DNA from: Amycolatopsis granulosa
Lineage (GTDB): Bacteria; Actinomycetota; Actinomycetes; Mycobacteriales; Pseudonocardiaceae
Direction: 5' to 3'
NCBI RefSeq assembly: GCF_011758745.1
Contig: NZ_JAANOV010000001.1
Span: 3,596,001 to 3,660,000 of the forward strand
Length of the DNA: 64,000 nucleotides
A model generated the notes under the pieces. That model had not been told where the DNA came from. It did no database searches and saw only the letters and a list, made by a program, of their open reading frames with translations. Of the stretch, positions 1-7,172 are shown one piece after another (position 1 is the first letter of the stretch; the number at the start of each line of letters is the position of its first letter). Both the position numbers and the translations under genes were made by a program.

Positions 1-2
1 AG

Positions 3-488
3 CTGATCCAGATGGCCCTGATCGCCCCGGTCGGCGCGCTCTCCGACCGGATCGGCCGAAAACCCCCGCTGATCGCCGCGGCCATCGGCTTCCTGGTGCT
101 CAGCTACCCGTCGATCAAGCTGATGCAGAGCGGCAACACCGTGCTGCTGTTCCTCGGGTTCCTGATCATGGCGCTGCTGCTGGTGCTGATCCTGGCCGTG
201 ATCGGGTCGACGTTCCCGGCGATGTTCCCGACGCGCGTGCGGTACGGCGCGTTCGCGATCGGTTACAACATCTCGACGTCGCTGTTCGGCGGAACCTGCG
301 GGGTCGTCGTGACCGCGCTGATCCACGGCACCGGCAACGAGGACTGGCCCGCCTTCTACCTGATGATCGCGGCGGCGATCGCGCTGTTCCCGATCTTCAA
401 GATCCCGGAGACCGCGCGGGTCCCGATGGACCACATCAACGACGAGGGTGTGACGACGCCACCGGCGGCGCGGGCCGCGACGAACTGA
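3..488 (+). CDS. MFS transporter, ProP-like, C-terminal part
   Basis: This is the 3' portion of a major facilitator superfamily transporter; the start lies left of the window and the frame is open from base 3. The visible 161 residues begin inside the conserved cytoplasmic loop (LSDRIGRKP). Four hydrophobic segments follow, and the protein ends in a short hydrophilic tail rich in Ala and Thr. The loop motif and the segment with PTRVRYGAFAIGYN resemble the metabolite:H+ symporter branch (proline/betaine ProP, shikimate or alpha-ketoglutarate permeases). The substrate cannot be told from this fragment. It probably sits in the cytoplasmic membrane and imports a small organic solute with protons. 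Confidence 0.85.
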   Translation: MIQMALIAPVGALSDRIGRKPPLIAAAIGFLVLSYPSIKLMQSGNTVLLFLGFLIMALLLVLILAVIGSTFPAMFPTRVRYGAFAIGYNISTSLFGGTCGVVVTALIHGTGNEDWPAFYLMIAAAIALFPIFKIPETARVPMDHINDEGVTTPPAARAATN

Positions 489-543
489 GGCGGTCCCGGC
501 CGGACCGACGCGGACCGGGTCCCGTTCGGGGCCCGGTCCACGC

Positions 544-666
544 TCACTCGGTGATCTCGGCGGTGGCGTCGGCGCGAGGAGCGAAGCGACGCCGGGCGAA
601 GGTGGTCAGAGCCGATGCCACCGCGACCGCCACACCGGCTTCCACCAGCAGAGCCGTGAACACCAT
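544..666 (-). CDS. Small membrane-associated protein, 40 residues
   Basis: A 40-residue reading frame (MVFTALLVEAGVAVAVASAL at the N-terminus) preceded by a near-ideal ribosome site, GAGGAGGAA, five bases before the ATG. The first 22 residues form one hydrophobic segment; the rest is basic (FARRRF) and then acidic. The excellent Shine-Dalgarno and a fold compatible with a single membrane helix favour a real gene over a chance frame. It faces the transporter end convergently. No family is recognised and no function is proposed. A chance ORF remains possible because of the short length. Confidence 0.5.
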   Translation of the reverse strand: MVFTALLVEAGVAVAVASALTTFARRRFAPRADATAEITE

Positions 667-863
667 TGCTTCCTCCTCGTGAGTTCTTCGGGCACGCTTC
701 ACCGCGCCGTGCTACAGGGATGTGGTCGGGGATGGTCCCCGGGTTACTCATCGCCACCAAGTTCGTGAATATTTCGCCGGTCGGCCCCCGTTGAGGGGTG
801 ATCTCGACCACGGCAGAATGAACGGTGGTGAGAACCGAGCGCCATGAGGGAGGCGGCTGCGGC

Positions 864-1025
864 ATGGGCGAGCAACGTCGGCCGGATGTGCGTGCGGCGG
901 CGCGGCTGCTGGACGACATGACCCAGCAGATGGTCGCGGTGCCACCGTTGCTGGACGAGCCCGAACCGGGCGAGGCTCCACTGGGGTCCGCGCCACCGCC
1001 TGCCCTCGACGGGCACGCGCTCTAG
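864..1025 (+). CDS. Small hypothetical protein, 53 residues
   Basis: A short frame from ATG at 864 with GAGGGAGG 10-17 bases upstream. The product starts MGEQRRPDVRAAARLLDDM and is hydrophilic, with an N-terminal helix and a Pro/Glu/Ala-rich tail. An in-frame upstream GTG at 825 would add 13 residues but has no better ribosome site. It ends 44 bases before a strong hairpin terminator, which fits a real transcription unit. No family recognised; confidence is limited by length. Confidence 0.4.
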   Translation: MGEQRRPDVRAAARLLDDMTQQMVAVPPLLDEPEPGEAPLGSAPPPALDGHAL

Positions 1026-1069
1026 CCGTTCCGCACGGGCACCCGGGGATCTTCGAAGCGCTGAACGCA

Positions 1070-1105
1070 GTGAAGGCCACCCCCCGAGCGGGGAGTGGCC
1101 TTCAC
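1070..1105. terminator. Bidirectional hairpin terminator
   Basis: A perfect 11-bp inverted repeat (GTGAAGGCCAC and its complement) with further C/G pairing inside. It lies between the end of the small plus-strand gene and the end of the minus-strand L,D-transpeptidase gene, where a shared terminator would be expected. It has no U-tract, which is common for actinomycete terminators. Confidence 0.7.
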
Positions 1106-1118
1106 GCCATGGCGGGAA

Positions 1119-2318
1119 TCAGCTCGCGAGCGCGGACAGCTTCGTCCACTCCGCCCAGGAGTAGGTCCAGTCGGAGTAGTCGCCGTCCCGCGCGGACAGC
1201 GTCTGGGTGCTGCCGGTGATCTCGACGGGGTCGCCCACCAGCGCGCCGTCGTAGTACTCCTTGGCGCGCGCCGGGGACAGGTTGAGGCAGCCGTGCGAGA
1301 TGTTCTGCTTGCCCTGCGCCCACACCGACTCGGCCAGGCCGTGGATGAACTCGCCGTTGTTGGAGATCCGCACCGCCCACGGGACGTTCACGTCGAAGTA
1401 GTTGTAGCGCGGGTTGTTCATCGAGTAGGTCGCGTGCTTGGACATCACGACGTGCACGCCGCTGTGCGTCACCCGGCCCGGGTCGGAGTCCAGGCCGTAG
1501 CTGACCGGGTAGTCGGCGATCTGCACGCCGTCCCGGATCACCTGCATGTGGTGGGTGCGGGTGTCGCCCTTGACGATCTGCGAGCGGCCGATGGAGAACG
1601 ACGCCGTCACGTCCTGCTTGCCGTAGATGCCTTCGCCGATCTTCCGGCCGTAGAGGTTCGCGGTCACCTTGACCTGGGTATTCGGCTGCCAGTAGTCCTT
1701 CGGCCGCCAGTGCACGGTGGTGTCGGACACCCAGGCCCACGAGCCCTCGGTCTTCGGCGTCGTCTCGACGGTCAGGGCGCGCTCCACGGCTGCCTTGTCG
1801 GTGACCTTGGTGCCGAACGTCAACGCGATCGGCATCGCGATGCCGTAGGTCTGGTTGTCCCCGACGTTCAGGGTCGCCGCCAGCTGCCGGCGCGGGTTGA
1901 CCGTGGTGAACGAGCCGTTGATGGTGTTCTGCTTGCCGTCCGCGCCGAGCGCGGTGCCCGACCACGTGTACGTCTTCCCGTAGCCGAGTGGTTCGGTGAC
2001 CGTCCAGCTGCGCTTGTCCGCGGCGAGCCGGCCGGCGACCTGCTTGCCGTCCGGGTTGGTGAGCGTGACCGCTTGCAGCTCGCCATCGGTGATGCTGACC
2101 TGCGCGGCGTCCGCGGGAGGGACGTCCCGCGCGCCGTCGGCGGGCTGCACCATGAGCTTGGCGGACGTGGCTGCGGTCTGCTGCGCGTCGGTGGAACCCG
2201 GCTGCCCCGGGCCGCCGCCCGGCGACCCGTCACCGCTGCACGCGCTCAGCGTCAGCATCGCGGCCAGCCCCAGCGCGACCAGCGCGAGCGGGCCGCGTCG
2301 CTTGTGGAGTTTTGTCAC
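1119..2318 (-). CDS. Lipoprotein L,D-transpeptidase (YkuD type with Ig-like domains)
   Basis: A cell-wall cross-linking enzyme expected to form 3-3 linkages between meso-diaminopimelate residues of peptidoglycan outside the membrane. The 399-residue product starts at GTG 2318, behind GGGGAGAAGGGG. It has a lipoprotein signal with lipobox LSAC (Cys about 27), then a Gly/Pro/Ser linker. Two Ig-like regions span about residues 60-260, and the YkuD catalytic domain carries the ISHGCLNLS motif (His342, Cys344). The IHG histidine lies upstream. Domain order and length match the mycobacterial LdtMt2/Ldt5 group. An in-frame ATG 252 bases upstream was rejected because it precedes the signal peptide by 84 arginine-rich residues. 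It is transcribed alone and ends at the terminator at 1070-1105. Confidence 0.93.
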   Translation of the reverse strand: MTKLHKRRGPLALVALGLAAMLTLSACSGDGSPGGGPGQPGSTDAQQTAATSAKLMVQPADGARDVPPADAAQVSITDGELQAVTLTNPDGKQVAGRLAADKRSWTVTEPLGYGKTYTWSGTALGADGKQNTINGSFTTVNPRRQLAATLNVGDNQTYGIAMPIALTFGTKVTDKAAVERALTVETTPKTEGSWAWVSDTTVHWRPKDYWQPNTQVKVTANLYGRKIGEGIYGKQDVTASFSIGRSQIVKGDTRTHHMQVIRDGVQIADYPVSYGLDSDPGRVTHSGVHVVMSKHATYSMNNPRYNYFDVNVPWAVRISNNGEFIHGLAESVWAQGKQNISHGCLNLSPARAKEYYDGALVGDPVEITGSTQTLSARDGDYSDWTYSWAEWTKLSALAS

Positions 2319-2502
2319 TGTCGAAGCCCCTTCTCCCCTGTCGTCAGACAGACGCGCGCCGGTAGGCGATCGTTGACGCAGAGGAGTGTGACTCCCGCCA
2401 CTATCGAGGGGTTCCGGTGTCAGAAAGCCGCGCTTGGCCGCGAGTCGACCAGCCGATCGAGCGGAGTCTGCCGGAGATCGGGTGACGTACTGCGGCACCG
2501 GG

Positions 2503-2973
2503 TCACTGGTGCGCGGGGCTCCGGCGGTCCCAGTTCTGGTCGAAGCGATGCTGGTCGGTGTCGGCGACACCGGTGTGGTCGGCGAACTGGCGGCGCTCCT
2601 GTGAAGCCGCTTGGGCCTCCCAGGCGAGGCGCTCGAGCACCCATTCCCGGGCCAGCGCCTGCGGCGACGTGCCGCGCTCCTCGGCGAGGTCCTTGAGCTG
2701 GGAGCCGGCGATGAGGTTCATCCGCAGCTGGTAGACCTGCGCCTCACCGAAGCGCTTCCCGGTCCCGGTGCTTTCCGGGCCGGTTTCCGGCGCGAGGGCG
2801 GCCAGGTAGCTGGTGAGCTCGTGGTCCTCGGCGGCGCTCTGCGTTTCCTTGTCCGGCGAGTTCCGGTGCTTGCCCGGGGTGACCGGCTTCAGGTTGGTCC
2901 GGGTGTTCCGGCGTCCGAGAGAGGGAAGAGGCACCCGGACACGATAACGGTTGGGTCTCGGAACGACCCTCAT
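2503..2973 (-). CDS. Ribbon-helix-helix-like hypothetical protein
   Basis: A 156-residue basic protein. The N-terminal 40 residues are Arg/Pro rich (MRVVPRPNRYRVRVPLPSLG). The middle is charged and probably disordered. Residues about 95-135 (AQVYQLRMNLIAGSQLKDLA then a helix ending REWVLERLA) resemble a beta-helix-helix DNA-binding unit of the MetJ/Arc/CopG class. The ATG at 2973 has no clear ribosome site, and GTG codons a few residues downstream are alternatives, so the start is uncertain. It lies alone, codirectional with the L,D-transpeptidase 184 bases downstream. DNA binding is inferred from fold resemblance only. Confidence 0.55.
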   Translation of the reverse strand: MRVVPRPNRYRVRVPLPSLGRRNTRTNLKPVTPGKHRNSPDKETQSAAEDHELTSYLAALAPETGPESTGTGKRFGEAQVYQLRMNLIAGSQLKDLAEERGTSPQALAREWVLERLAWEAQAASQERRQFADHTGVADTDQHRFDQNWDRRSPAHQ

Positions 2974-3319
2974 TGTGGCGCAGGACACAGGGGCTGGTTT
3001 CGGGAAAAAGGCCCTCGGAAATGGAGAGGCCCCCGCGCCAGGGGGAGGAACGCGGGGGCCGGAGGGGATCTCCACAGGCGCTGACCGGGGGTGTGTCAGC
3101 ACGTCGATTGTTACATGACGCGGCCCGGTGACGCGAGTGCTGGACGAGAAAAAGTGCCCCGGCGCGCCATTGTGGCGTCACCTCCCGTTCATCTCGGAGT
3201 CCCGCGGAATGGGAACGTTGCGTATTCACAGGTTCACTCTGCGGGGGGCTGCGGCGCCGGTGTTCCGCTCGCTAGCCTCGCGCCAGTTGTTTGGTCCGGC
3301 AGTCCTTCCAGGAGGAGCC
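2974..3319. other. Intergenic region with one GC-rich hairpin
   Basis: About 345 bases between divergent genes. The only clear element is a 10-bp inverted repeat at 3028-3060 (GGCCCCCGCG, 13-base loop, exact complement). The remainder, including a more AT-rich stretch near 3095-3120, should hold the two divergent promoters, but no convincing -35/-10 pair could be picked. Confidence 0.5.
3028..3060. repeat. Stem-loop, 10-bp arms
   Basis: Perfect 10-bp inverted repeat of G and C in the 5' region of the minus-strand RHH-like gene. It could be a 5' leader structure of that gene or a terminator of antisense transcription; there is no T-tract. Confidence 0.5.
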
Positions 3320-3562
3320 ATGAGCGGGTCTGTGGAAGTTCGGCAGTTCCTCCTTCGCTACGAAGGCAGCGATCCGGTCGGGACCGGTGTGCCGGCGCAG
3401 CGCGCGGGACAGGCTGACGCGCCACGCGTCTCGGACGACCAGGTGCGGCGGGCCCGGCTGGCGGTGGCCGCGGGCGCGATCGACGCACAGGACTGTGCCC
3501 TGTTGTTGGACATGCTGGGCCTGGCGCCGGACGACGACGGCGTGAATCCGGTGCAGAGGTGA
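3320..3562 (+). CDS. Small hypothetical actinobacterial protein
   Basis: An 80-residue product starting at ATG 3320 behind a strong AGGAGGAG ribosome site. The start MSGSVEVRQFLLRYEGSDP is followed by a Gln/Ala-rich segment, then two helices (DDQVRRARLAVAAGAIDAQD and CALLLDMLGLAPDD). The upstream in-frame codons back to 3128 lack a ribosome site and are not included. No family or domain is recognised. The second half could be a small helical dimerisation module. It is monocistronic, with a 206-base gap before the next gene. Confidence 0.7.
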   Translation: MSGSVEVRQFLLRYEGSDPVGTGVPAQRAGQADAPRVSDDQVRRARLAVAAGAIDAQDCALLLDMLGLAPDDDGVNPVQR

Positions 3563-3734
3563 AATCAGGTCAGGGGTGCGCCCCCTGGCCGCACCCCTGA
3601 CCCCCCCAGGACCGGAAAGATACCGGCGCCGCCCCGTCCGGGGCAAACAATTTTTCACCAACTTCCCGTGTTGTCGGCATAATTACCGTCACGTCGACGG
3701 TGGCCCAACTGTGCACACGCTCCCGGCGGAGTTA

Positions 3735-3751
3735 TGGTAACAGTGTTACCA
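3735..3751. promoter_or_regulatory. Palindromic operator TGGTAACAGTGTTACCA
   Basis: An inverted repeat with 7-bp arms (TGGTAAC / GTTACCA) and a 3-base centre lies 18 bases before the start codon of the SCO6745-like gene. It overlaps a possible -10 hexamer TATGGT at 3733-3738. Position and symmetry fit a repressor site that blocks polymerase. The binding protein is unknown; the gene it precedes is itself predicted to carry a winged-helix domain, so autoregulation is possible. Confidence 0.6.
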
Positions 3752-3768
3752 AACGAAGGGAGCGAACC

Positions 3769-4500
3769 ATGACGGTGGAAACCGCGCGCGAGATCCGGTC
3801 CGCGGTGCAGGTGTGGGGCGGGAAGTTCATGACCTCGCCGGAACTGGCGGAGGTGGAGCGCGAAGTGGGGCTGGCGCAGCGCGCGCTGTACTTCCGGGGG
3901 CGGTCCGCGGTGCTGGGTGATCCGCCGCCCGCCGTGGTCGCCGAGCTGTTCGGCATCTTCCCCCGATGGATCATCGACCTGGTCCTGCCGCCGGCGACGG
4001 CGGCCATCGGCGCGGCGGCGGCGGTTTCGGCCTACACCGAGGCGCTGGCCCGGTGGTCGAAGACGCACCTGCGGGCGTCGTCGCTGGCGGAGTTGCTGCC
4101 CCGGCTGGTGGACGCGGCGGACGCGAGCGGGCTGGCGTTGTTCGCGGGGTGGCGGCAGGTCGCGTGGCCGTCCGACCCGGTCGCGCGGATCGGGCACGGG
4201 CTGATGGTGCTGCGCGAGTACCGCGGAGGACTGCACTTCGCGGCCCTGCGCGCGGTGGGGCTGACGGTGCCGGAGGCGGCGGTGGCCGACCCGGAGGGCG
4301 GGCGCGAGCGGCTGCTGCGCACCGCGTGGTCTCCGGATGCGGCCGACGAGCTGATCGCCCACGCCCGGCGGCGGCCGGACCTGGACGACCGCTGGCTGCG
4401 GGCGCAGGCGCTGACGGACGAGCGGATGGGGGAGCTGCTCGAGGTCCTGACGGAGGCGGAGCGCGCGCAGCTGGTCGCCGCGCTGGCCGCGCTGGGGTGA
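3769..4500 (+). CDS. SCO6745-like family protein
   Basis: A 243-residue protein from ATG 3769 with AAGGGAG at good spacing. It resembles actinobacterial SCO6745-like proteins, which carry an N-terminal winged-helix-like region and an all-helical body. Residues 1-60 hold the possible helix-turn-helix, with RALYFRGRSAVLGDPPPAVV characteristic of the family. The central part contains WIIDLVLPPATA, then TAWSPDAADELIAHARRRPD and a C-terminal helix with LTEAERAQLVAAL. Family members have no settled biochemical role. The palindrome just upstream suggests regulated, probably autoregulated, expression. It stands alone before the tRNA cluster. Confidence 0.75.
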   Translation: MTVETAREIRSAVQVWGGKFMTSPELAEVEREVGLAQRALYFRGRSAVLGDPPPAVVAELFGIFPRWIIDLVLPPATAAIGAAAAVSAYTEALARWSKTHLRASSLAELLPRLVDAADASGLALFAGWRQVAWPSDPVARIGHGLMVLREYRGGLHFAALRAVGLTVPEAAVADPEGGRERLLRTAWSPDAADELIAHARRRPDLDDRWLRAQALTDERMGELLEVLTEAERAQLVAALAALG

Positions 4501-4724
4501 CGGCACGCCTGCGCGCCTCGGTCGGCGGTGCCGGAGCCACGGCGCCGCCGTCCGCGGGGCCGGCGCGCTCCGCCGTGGTCCCTGAAGTGGCATTTCTGCT
4601 GGTCAGCACCGGGTTCTTGCGTTAAGGGATACCGGGTGGAAGGGCGATTTGGAGGTGTCCTATGCTTGTAATCGCTCCCAGGGGGACCTGAGAGCGCGGT
4701 CGGTCGGTCACCCGAACCGGCCGG

Positions 4725-4797
4725 GCTCCCATCGTCTAGCGGCCTAGGACTCCGCCCTTTCAAGGCGGCAACGCGGGTTCGAATCCCGTTGGGAGTA
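4725..4797 (+). tRNA. tRNA-Glu (anticodon TTC)
   Basis: A 73-nt cloverleaf. The acceptor stem GCTCCCA pairs with TGGGAGT (first pair G-U). The anticodon loop reads CTTTCAA with anticodon TTC, and the T arm contains GGTTCGAATCC. No CCA is encoded. It is the first of three tandem tRNA genes. Confidence 0.97.
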
Positions 4798-4815
4798 CGC
4801 AAGACAAGTACATAT

Positions 4816-4889
4816 GGCCCTGTGGCGCAGTTGGTTAGCGCGTCGCCCTGTCACGGCGAAGGTCGCGGGTTCGAGTCCCGTCAGGGTCG
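4816..4889 (+). tRNA. tRNA-Asp (anticodon GTC)
   Basis: A 74-nt cloverleaf. Acceptor GGCCCTG pairs with CAGGGTC, the anticodon loop is CTGTCAC with anticodon GTC, and the T arm has GGTTCGAGTCC. It begins 18 bases after tRNA-Glu and is probably cotranscribed with it. Confidence 0.97.
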
Positions 4890-4919
4890 CTTCAGCGTCT
4901 GGCTTCAGCCGGCGTTTCC

Positions 4920-4993
4920 GGCCAGGTAGCTCAGTTGGTACGAGCGTCCGCCTGAAAAGCGGAAGGTCGCCGGTTCGACCCCGGCCCTGGCCA
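4920..4993 (+). tRNA. tRNA-Phe (anticodon GAA)
   Basis: A 74-nt cloverleaf. Acceptor GGCCAGG pairs with CCTGGCC, the anticodon loop is CTGAAAA with anticodon GAA, and the T arm has GGTTCGACCCC. The Glu-Asp-Phe order is common in actinobacteria. A terminator follows 21 bases downstream. Confidence 0.97.
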
Positions 4994-5014
4994 CCGCTTT
5001 TAGCAGCACAAACG

Positions 5015-5045
5015 GCCCCCACCGAGCAAGGTGGGGGCTGTTTTG
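5015..5045 (+). terminator. Rho-independent terminator of the tRNA cluster
   Basis: A 9-bp GC-rich stem (GCCCCCACC / GGTGGGGGC) with a 6-base loop is followed by TGTTTT. It ends the three-tRNA transcript. Confidence 0.9.
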
Positions 5046-5138
5046 CGTTCGGCCTGGTTGCGGTTGGCCGCAATCAGGGCACCGTCAGGACGTCCAGTGG
5101 TAGCCGTTCACCCGGGCACTGTCGTCGGCGCCCACGGA

Positions 5139-5774
5139 TCAGCGGCGGATGAGGCCGAGGCCGGTGGCGGCGGCGACGGCGGCGGTGCGCGACTCGACGT
5201 CGAGTTTGGCGTAGATGCGCGCCAAGTGGGATTTGACGGTGCCTTCGGTCAGGTGCAGGCGCTCGCCGATGGCCTGGTTGGACAGGCCGTCGGCGACCAG
5301 GGTGAGCACTTCGGTCTCGCGCCGGGTCAGGGCGGTGCCTGGCGTGCGCAGCCGGTTGATCAGCCGGTCCGCGACCGTGGGCGCCAGCGTGGTGCGGCCC
5401 CTGGCGGCGGTGCGCACGGCAGCGGCCAGGTCTTCGGGTGGGGCGTCCTTGAGGAGGTAGCCGGTGGCCCCGGCTTCGATGGCGGGGACCGTGTCGGCAT
5501 CGGTGTCGTAGGTGGTGACGATCAGCACACGGGGGGCTTGCGGACGTGCGGTGATGGCGGCGGTGGCCGCTGCACCGTTCAGGCCCTTACCGAACTGGAG
5601 GTCCATGAGGACGACGTCGATGTCGCCTTGGGCGGCGCGGGTGATGGCCTCCTCGGCGGTGGCGACCTCGGCCACCACGGTGATGCCGTCTTCGGTTTCC
5701 AGTACGGCGCGCAGCCCTGCCCGTACGACGGGGTGGTCGTCGGCCAGGAGCAGGCGGATCGGGGTATCGGTCAC
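5139..5774 (-). CDS. NarL/LuxR-family response regulator
   Basis: A 211-residue two-component response regulator. The receiver domain (residues 1-120) has the acidic pair Asp12-Asp13 and the phospho-acceptor Asp58 in VVLMDLQ. The C-terminal LuxR-type helix-turn-helix is at about 145-205 (LTRRETEVLTLVADGLSNQA, then GTVKSHLARIYAKL). Its start overlaps the stop of the histidine kinase gene by four bases, so the pair is translationally coupled. Its likely target is the divergent ABC exporter, whose shared intergenic region carries an inverted repeat at 7032-7065. Confidence 0.95.
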   Translation of the reverse strand: MTDTPIRLLLADDHPVVRAGLRAVLETEDGITVVAEVATAEEAITRAAQGDIDVVLMDLQFGKGLNGAAATAAITARPQAPRVLIVTTYDTDADTVPAIEAGATGYLLKDAPPEDLAAAVRTAARGRTTLAPTVADRLINRLRTPGTALTRRETEVLTLVADGLSNQAIGERLHLTEGTVKSHLARIYAKLDVESRTAAVAAATGLGLIRR

Positions 5775-6991
5775 GGGTGGGCCTCGGGCTGGTTCTCGGG
5801 AACGGGGGTCACGGGGAGCTGGGCGGCCAGCGCGGTGCCGTGGCCGGGGGCGGATTCGACGGTGAGGATGCCGCCGAGGGCGTGCACCCGGGCGCGCATG
5901 GCGGCCAGCCCGAATCCGCCGGCCTCGGGGTCCGTGGCGGGAAGCTGGTCCGGGTCGAAGCCACGTCCGTCGTCGACGATGTCCACGGCGACGTGGTCGC
6001 CGAGGTAGCTCAGGGTGACTTCGGCGGTAGCAGCTTCGGCGTGGCGGACGGCGTTGGCCAGCGCGGACTGGGCGACGCGTAGCAGCGCGACCTCGTGCGC
6101 GGTGGCAAGCGGTACCGGCTCACCGGTGAGGTGGAAGCGTGCGGTGAGCCGGTGCCGGGTGCTGGTGGTAGTGCACAAGCGCTCCAGGGCGCCGGCAAGG
6201 GTGGTGCCCTCCAGCGCCGGCGGGGCGAGGGCGGCGACGAAACGGCGAGCCTCGGCGAGGTTGTCCACCGCGGCCTGCCGTGCCTGGTCGACGTAGCGGG
6301 CGGCGTTCTCCGGTTTCCGCGGCAGGGCGCGTGCGGCAGCGAGCAGCAGCAGCTGGATGCTGGAAAGGCCCTGGGCGAGGGTGTCATGGATCTCGCGGGC
6401 CAGGCGTTCACGTTCGGCCAGCACCCCGGCGGCGTGCTGGGCGCCGGCCAGATCGGCACGGGTGGCGGTGAGCTCTTCGATCAGGCGCCTGCGCTGCTCG
6501 CTCTCCCGGTACAGGGCCTGATAACCCCACACCACCGCGACCGCTACGGCGGCGCCGAGGGCCGGCCCCAGCGCCATGGCCGCGCTGAAGGAACCCTGGT
6601 GCGTGGCGTAGCCGGCGACGGCCACCACCGCCGTGACCGCCACCGCCGCCAGTCCGGCGCGGCGGGACAGCAGGTGAAGCTGAAGGAAGTACAGCGGAAA
6701 CGCCACCCACACCGCGTCGGCGGACAGGGCCAGCAGCACCAGCCAGAAGGCGCCCACGGCGGCCAGCCACACCGCTGCTGCCCGCCGCGACCCGCGCACG
6801 CGGGGCAGCACAGGACCGGCGGCCGAGAGCACGGCGCACGCCACAGCCGTCGCGGCGATCAGCCCGGCTTGCGGTCGGTGGTCGGCGATGGCCCGGCCGG
6901 CGGCCAGTGCGAGCAAGCCGACGACCAGCAAGTGCAGGCACCAGGCCAGAGCGCGGGTGGTCGGGGTCAGGGCGGGGGGAGTGGTGTTCAC
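5771..6991 (-). CDS. Sensor histidine kinase, HisKA_3 type
   Basis: A 406-residue kinase starting at GTG 6991 behind GGAGGG. The first 165 residues hold about five to six membrane helices with almost no extracellular loop, so it probably senses the membrane itself or a hydrophobic signal. A short coiled coil follows. The dimerisation and phosphotransfer box has His202 (REIHDTLAQGLSS). The ATPase domain (about 290-395) has the G boxes DDGRGFDPD and GGFGLAAMRARV. This architecture is that of NarL-type kinases paired with ABC exporters in Gram-positive bacteria, often linked to antibiotic or cell-envelope stress. Confidence 0.94.
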   Translation of the reverse strand: MNTTPPALTPTTRALAWCLHLLVVGLLALAAGRAIADHRPQAGLIAATAVACAVLSAAGPVLPRVRGSRRAAAVWLAAVGAFWLVLLALSADAVWVAFPLYFLQLHLLSRRAGLAAVAVTAVVAVAGYATHQGSFSAAMALGPALGAAVAVAVVWGYQALYRESEQRRRLIEELTATRADLAGAQHAAGVLAERERLAREIHDTLAQGLSSIQLLLLAAARALPRKPENAARYVDQARQAAVDNLAEARRFVAALAPPALEGTTLAGALERLCTTTSTRHRLTARFHLTGEPVPLATAHEVALLRVAQSALANAVRHAEAATAEVTLSYLGDHVAVDIVDDGRGFDPDQLPATDPEAGGFGLAAMRARVHALGGILTVESAPGHGTALAAQLPVTPVPENQPEAHP

Positions 6992-7031
6992 GATCCCTCC
7001 AGCCTAGGGAGAAGCACTCGGTCGGACCTCT

Positions 7032-7065
7032 ACCGAAAGTTACAACCGGCGTGCCGCCTTTCGGT
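7032..7065. promoter_or_regulatory. Inverted repeat ACCGAAAG-N18-CTTTCGGT
   Basis: Two exact 8-bp inverted arms are separated by 18 bases in the divergent region between the kinase and the ABC exporter. This is the place for a response-regulator dimer pair or a repressor site controlling both units. The arms could also form a stem in the exporter leader. Binding by the adjacent regulator is inference. Confidence 0.5.
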
Positions 7066-7172
7066 GCGGCAAGTGCTGCCCTGGGCCAGATGCCCGGGCG
7101 GGGCCTGCCGGCGACGATGGGAGTCATCCCGCTTCCGTCCCGTGACAATCCGTGAAAAGGCAGGCCCAAGCC

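Noticed and set aside
4641-4680. Promoter of the tRNA cluster around TATGCTTGTAAT
   Set aside because: The hexamers look like -10 elements but no -35 at 16-18 bases could be matched, so it was not listed as a feature.
4814-5152. Open frames over the tRNA genes, such as one starting MALWRSWLARRPV
   Set aside because: These are translations of tRNA-Asp and tRNA-Phe; the cloverleaves with matching anticodons explain the sequence.
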